The notes below the pieces were generated by a model. It had not been told where the DNA came from and searched no databases. It saw nothing but the letters and a program-made list of their open reading frames with translations. Positions 60,398 to 64,000 of a stretch of 64,000 nucleotides of DNA are shown one piece after another. A program made the translations under genes and the position numbers. The stretch covers positions 244,285,823 to 244,349,822 of the forward strand of contig JBAIZL010000005.1 of assembly GCA_036971475.1 (NCBI GenBank). Reading direction: 5' to 3'. The DNA is from Prosapia bicincta (Eukaryota > Arthropoda > Insecta > Hemiptera > Cercopidae). The number at the start of each line of letters is the position of its first letter. The stretch's first letter is position 1.

Positions 60398-60430
60398 CTG
60401 AGGATGTTGGTAATGTCAACCAAAGAAAAG
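60398..60430 (+). ncRNA. hammerhead-like motif, right arm of palindrome
   Basis: CTGAGGA at 60398-60404 (core intact), stem GTTGG/CCAAA with one terminal mismatch, then GAAA at 60425-60428 and AGCTTT. UAAUU before the core can pair with AATTA near 60460 as stem I, and TTGAA/TTCAA can form stem III. Confidence 0.65.
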
Positions 60431-60525
60431 CTTTGAATGTATTATTTCAATAAATTATTCCTGTAATTAGTGTATATTATTTAATCTTATAAATAATTCT
60501 CACAGTAAAACATATTTGACATTCT

Positions 60526-60527
60526 AC

Positions 60528-60581
<54 letters not shown>
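60526..60581. repeat. (TA)n microsatellite
   Basis: About 50 bp of TA between the palindrome and the PLE 3' end. It lies 3' of the plus motif at 60398 and 3' of the minus motif at 60681. Confidence 0.95.
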
Positions 60582-60583
<2 letters not shown>

Positions 60584-60680
60584 ATGATTATTTTTTCTTG
60601 ATGTATTATAATTATTTAATAACTTCAAAGTTTTTCATAATCAAGATGTATATTTCATTCAACACTTAAAAATTTGCTGA

Positions 60681-60717
60681 AGCTTTTCGCTGGTGTACAG
60701 TTCCAGCATTCTCAAAA
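60681..60717 (-). ncRNA. hammerhead-like motif at PLE 3' end, decayed core
   Basis: Minus strand: TTGAGAA in place of CTGAGGA, perfect stem GCTGG/CCAGC (60707-60703 with 60693-60689), then GAAA and AGCTT. The stem differs from GTTGG/CCAAC by a compensatory pair. Confidence 0.55.
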
Positions 60718-60938
60718 TCTACTATCATGATTTATAAAACTATTCAAACACTACTCTATTTGATTGCACTATGTACATAAACTACTGATAACTATATACC
60801 TTTAATTTATTTCTTTGACATTAAATAAACTACCTGTTTAACAAAATCTAGAATTCTATCCAAAACATGAAAAATTGTGTTGTGTTTAGATTTAAGTTGG
60901 GACTGTTCTTTAATGAGTATGTTATTTAATTTATATTT

Positions 60939-61748
60939 TTAGATATATTGGTTTCCTACACCATTTATTTTCAAACCTTTATTAATACGTTTAATTAAAT
61001 TCATATTTTGTATGTCTGGAAAACTATGGTTATTTGTAATACAATGAGTAGCCATATTCGATTTATATAGATCTGGTTTTATATAAGCATTGAGATGTTC
61101 CTTGTAGCGATCCTTTATTTTCTTTTTCGTTTGACCTACATAATTTTTATTGCAATCTTGGCAATTTATACTATATATCACACATAAATCCAATTTACTA
61201 ATGTAATTACTTTGATTCAAAATAGGATTATTGATTATATTGTTTGTATAAAACGCAAATTTAATATTAGTATTTTTGAAAAACTTTTTAAGTGATTTAG
61301 TTTCATAACCCGTGTAAATCAATTTAGTCCATTTTGTTTCAATTTGACTTGTAATTTGTCTGCTATAATTTAGTAATTTATTCTGAACGTTACTATGCAA
61401 TTTGTCCATAGTCTTCCTTTTATAACCGTTTACTGAAGCTAATTGATATATTATGTTTAATTCATTTTGTCTATTTTGTTTATTTAATGGTATTTTATAC
61501 ATCCTATACAATAGGTTGTAAAAGCATGCCATCTTTTGATTATATGGATGATTGGAATGGTTTGGTATAATATTATCAGTAAGCATGGGTTTTCTATATA
61601 TTGCATAATCTAATTTGTTAATTTGGCTATATATTGTAATATCAAGGTAATTAAGTGTGTTGTTACATTCAATTTCGTGGAAAAATTTTATATTGTGATG
61701 CAAGTTGTTTATTTCTTTAATTATTAAATCTATATATACCCGACGAAT
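60939..61748 (-). pseudogene. Penelope-like reverse-transcriptase tail plus GIY-YIG endonuclease
   Basis: The uninterrupted frame runs from about 61769 to a TAA at 60939-60941. A TTG at 61703 is the first start-like codon, but in-frame PLE-like sequence (YIDLIIKEINNLHHNIKFFH) extends upstream of it, so the true start is lost by truncation. Numbered from 61703: NYLDITI at 18-24 is the end of the reverse-transcriptase palm/thumb region; IYRKPMLTDNIIPNHSNHP at 35-53 is PLE-typical; GIY-YIG is VIYSI (175-179), C181 and C184, YVGQT (188-192), R199 and H203, then CITNNHSF. CxxC between the two GIY-YIG halves is usual in PLEs. The open frame suggests a recent insertion. A TTG start makes expression as a protein doubtful. 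Confidence 0.88.
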
Positions 61749-61750
61749 TA

Positions 61751-62246
61751 TTGGTAATTGGCACTTTGATTACTATACTTGACAGTCTACTATAACTTTA
61801 TCATTGTAGGTAATGGAGAATGTGCCGGAGGTTTAAAAATATATTTAAATTCTTACGAAAGTCATAAAACACGACATTAACTACTTCCTTGTCAGCTGTT
61901 TATCTCGGTCACATTCCCGGCCATCATTCACTTGTCAATACTTGGAAATAACTTGTGGGAAATTACTTGCAAGCTTGTCGGCGACGATCGTTAGCAGAAA
62001 TAATCTCGATTGTAGGAAAGTCATTAACAGCTGATCAACTCACGCCACATCAGCTGGTCCAGGCTTGCGTGTTCATTAGAAATGATTTCACACGCCATTA
62101 CGATCATGGTGCCGAGTATAAGTCATGTATGGATGCGGTAAATTTCGATTTCGGTTTGGCAAAAGTTGAGATAACTTTAAGACATTAATCGAAATGTTGG
62201 GACTTTACTGTAATTATAATTGGCTTCCAGCTTTCGCGTGTAGGTT
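61751..62246. other. non-coding DNA, GC-richer from 61860
   Basis: About 61860-62200 is more complex and contains a 77-codon plus-strand frame from a GTG, without recognised features. It could be a conserved non-coding block. I do not call a gene. Confidence 0.4.
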
Positions 62247-62467
<221 letters not shown>

Positions 62468-62564
62468 GTTCCAATAGAGTGCTATTTGTTTAGCAAGGGA
62501 GATTTAGGGATTGTTTAAGGATGGATTAATAAATATCTTAACATATTTCAGACATAACATCCAC

Positions 62565-63290
62565 GGGTAGAGGACCATACATACGTTAGGGTCATGGCAT
62601 CGTGTATTCAAAGTAAGTATCCATCATAAAGACATAAAGCGCGACCTACACCTCTGTGGGATCATATAGAGTTGTAAGATATAACTCCTTGTACGGCGAA
62701 AAAATAAATGTCAGGATCATCCCATCGTGTTATCACAGCAAGGCATAGAAAGAGACCCACTCTTCTGACTCTACCTTAAAGAAGTCTCCGTTACAACCCC
62801 TGGTATGTTAAAGAAATATATTTGAGGATCGCGTATTCATAGCAAGACATAGAACGAGACCAATTCTTCGGTCTCTGCCTTGAAGAAGTCTCCGTTACAA
62901 CCCCTGGTAAGTTAAAGAAATATATTTGAGGATCGTGCCATCGTGTATTCATAGCAAGGCATAGAACGAGACCCATTCTTCTGTCTCTGCCTTAAAGAAG
63001 TTTCCGATAAAACACCTTGTAAGTTAATGAAATATATGTGAGGATCGTAGCATCAAGTATTCATAGCAAGGCATAGAACGAGACCCCCTTATCTGACTCC
63101 GCCTTAAAGAAGTTTCCGATTCAACCCCTTGTAAGTGAAAGAAATATAAGAGAGGATCGTGCCATCGTGTATTCATAGCAAGGCATAGAACGAGACCAAC
63201 TCATCTGTCTCCACCCTAAAGAAGTCCACGATACAACCCTTTGTAAGGCGAAGAAACATATATTTGGATCAAAGTATCGTGTTCTGATAG
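62565..63290. repeat. 112-bp tandem repeat (satellite-like)
   Basis: Units begin with GCAAGGCATAGAACGAGACC at 62738, 62842, 62954, 63066 and 63178; the last four intervals (62842-62954-63066-63178-63290) are exactly 112 bp. One or two more diverged units precede, from about 62565. Each unit carries CTTAAAGAAGT(C/T)TCCG, CAACCCCTTGTAAG and GAGGATCGTGCCATCGTGTA. No coding function. Confidence 0.93.
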
Positions 63291-64000
63291 TAACTCTTAA
63301 AAGACTTTCATAACAAAATGTCTACCCGTCACTGAAGAATAAGGAAACACATATGGATTTAGGTAGAACTAAGGCAAGGCTAGGATGCTCTAATTTTGCC
63401 TATTTTGAATGCTTGGGAATGCCTTTTATGTGAAGTGCACATGCTCAGCCGGAATAAAAACAGGTCTAACAGGAGAAATTCTTTGGTCAAACTAAACACT
63501 TTAATGTTCTAAGGCTTATCCAGATACGAAATACAATTATACTACTGAATTAATATTTCTGAACTCCCTGGAATATTAATTAGAACAAACCTATGCATCG
63601 TAAATAAGAAATAGTACAACAGAATAGAATGATTTAATGGTTGATAGCTGCAGTCAAAGAAATGTAAATTAAAATTATTGGTATTTAATCCAATAAAACT
63701 AATGCCTACGGAACCGTTTCGAATATTGGCAGCCCTTCCTTGTCGGTCAGGAGAGGAAGTATTGGAATGGTAAAGATGGATATACTTTATGTCTATTGTG
63801 AGCCATGAATAAAGGCTTGCCAAAGCTAATAAGTGAATAGGAGCACTTACACATTGAAATTTTTAAACAATTCGAAATGAAATTATTCTGACAATTACAT
63901 ATTTGTACCACTTGTCTTATAGTCTACTTCAGTAATAATATACACTATTGATTCATATATTGAATAATTTAATAACACACATGATTTAAAAATAAAAACT
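63291..64000. other. AT-rich non-coding DNA
   Basis: No gene or repeat recognised. The minus-strand frame at 63542-63823 has no family features. Confidence 0.45.

Larger units (their letters stand above)
60271..60488. repeat. 218-bp near-perfect palindrome containing two hammerhead-like motifs
   Basis: 109-bp arms meet without spacer at AAGAATTCTT, centre 60379/60380. Only about six mismatches are visible between the arms. Each arm carries a hammerhead-like motif pointing outward. The DNA can form a cruciform, and its RNA would fold into one long hairpin. Confidence 0.93.
60681..61750 (-). mobile_element. Penelope-like element, 5'-truncated, with 3' hammerhead-like motif
   Basis: Reading on the minus strand: a partial reverse-transcriptase tail, a GIY-YIG endonuclease, a stop at 60939, a 3'UTR of about 220 bp, a hammerhead-like motif at 60681-60717, about 100 bp, then (TA)n. 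The 5' limit is set where similarity to PLE proteins fades (about 61740). Most of the reverse transcriptase, including YVDDT, is missing, so it is a non-autonomous fragment. PLEs encode a telomerase-like reverse transcriptase fused to GIY-YIG, and many carry hammerheads in their terminal repeats. Confidence 0.85.

Noticed and set aside
61955..62188. 77-codon plus-strand frame
   Set aside because: Starts at GTG, has no recognised motif, and chance cannot be excluded.

Overview
This window looks like nuclear DNA from an animal, most likely an insect. The reasons are its strongly AT-rich non-coding sequence, long (TA)n/(TG)n microsatellites, and R1-like, jockey-like and Penelope-like retroelements. 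A hemipteran-type genome is a guess only. I found no host protein-coding gene, rRNA or true tRNA gene that I would defend. Most open frames outside the transposons are chance frames or translated repeats, so the window is probably intergenic or deep intronic.

Layout. 1-11.8 kb: unique AT-rich DNA with microsatellites, a dispersed repeat (4.4-4.9 kb) and a minisatellite (7.4-8.1 kb). 11.83-16.33 kb: an R1/LOA-like LINE with 12-bp target-site duplications, poly(A), endonuclease, reverse transcriptase and RNase H, disabled by one stop and one frameshift. 17.57-17.87 kb: a small terminal-inverted-repeat element. 21.01-23.53 kb: a 5'-truncated jockey-like LINE with target-site duplications and a lost catalytic Asp. 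27.1-28.3 kb: a minisatellite repeating the E-box CACGTG. 29.9-30.3 kb: second copy of the dispersed repeat.

35.2-40.2 kb is the most complex part: fragments of Penelope-like elements (PLEs) in both orientations, small hammerhead-like ribozyme motifs, (TA)n tracts, an inverted repeat, and two copies of a tRNA-derived SINE-like element. One SINE copy is flanked by an 82/81-bp duplication of PLE sequence. The PLE/hammerhead theme returns at 52.4-53.2 kb (inverted repeat) and 60.3-61.75 kb (a 218-bp near-perfect palindrome beside a PLE reverse-transcriptase/GIY-YIG fragment). Other elements are a Tc1/mariner-like transposase fragment (43.2 kb), a hairpin (44.8 kb), a non-autonomous Helitron (49.56-50.49 kb), a pogo/Tigger-like transposase pseudogene (56.2-57.2 kb), and a 112-bp tandem repeat (62.6-63.3 kb).

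The most interesting signal is the recurring module 'hammerhead-like motif, then 45-150 bp, then (TA)n'. It occurs on both strands at several loci, often as facing pairs. Stem II shows compensatory changes between copies (GTTGG/CCAAC, GCTGG/CCAGC, GCTGAT/ATCGGC, GATGAC/GTCATC), which supports a selected RNA structure at the ends of the local PLE family.
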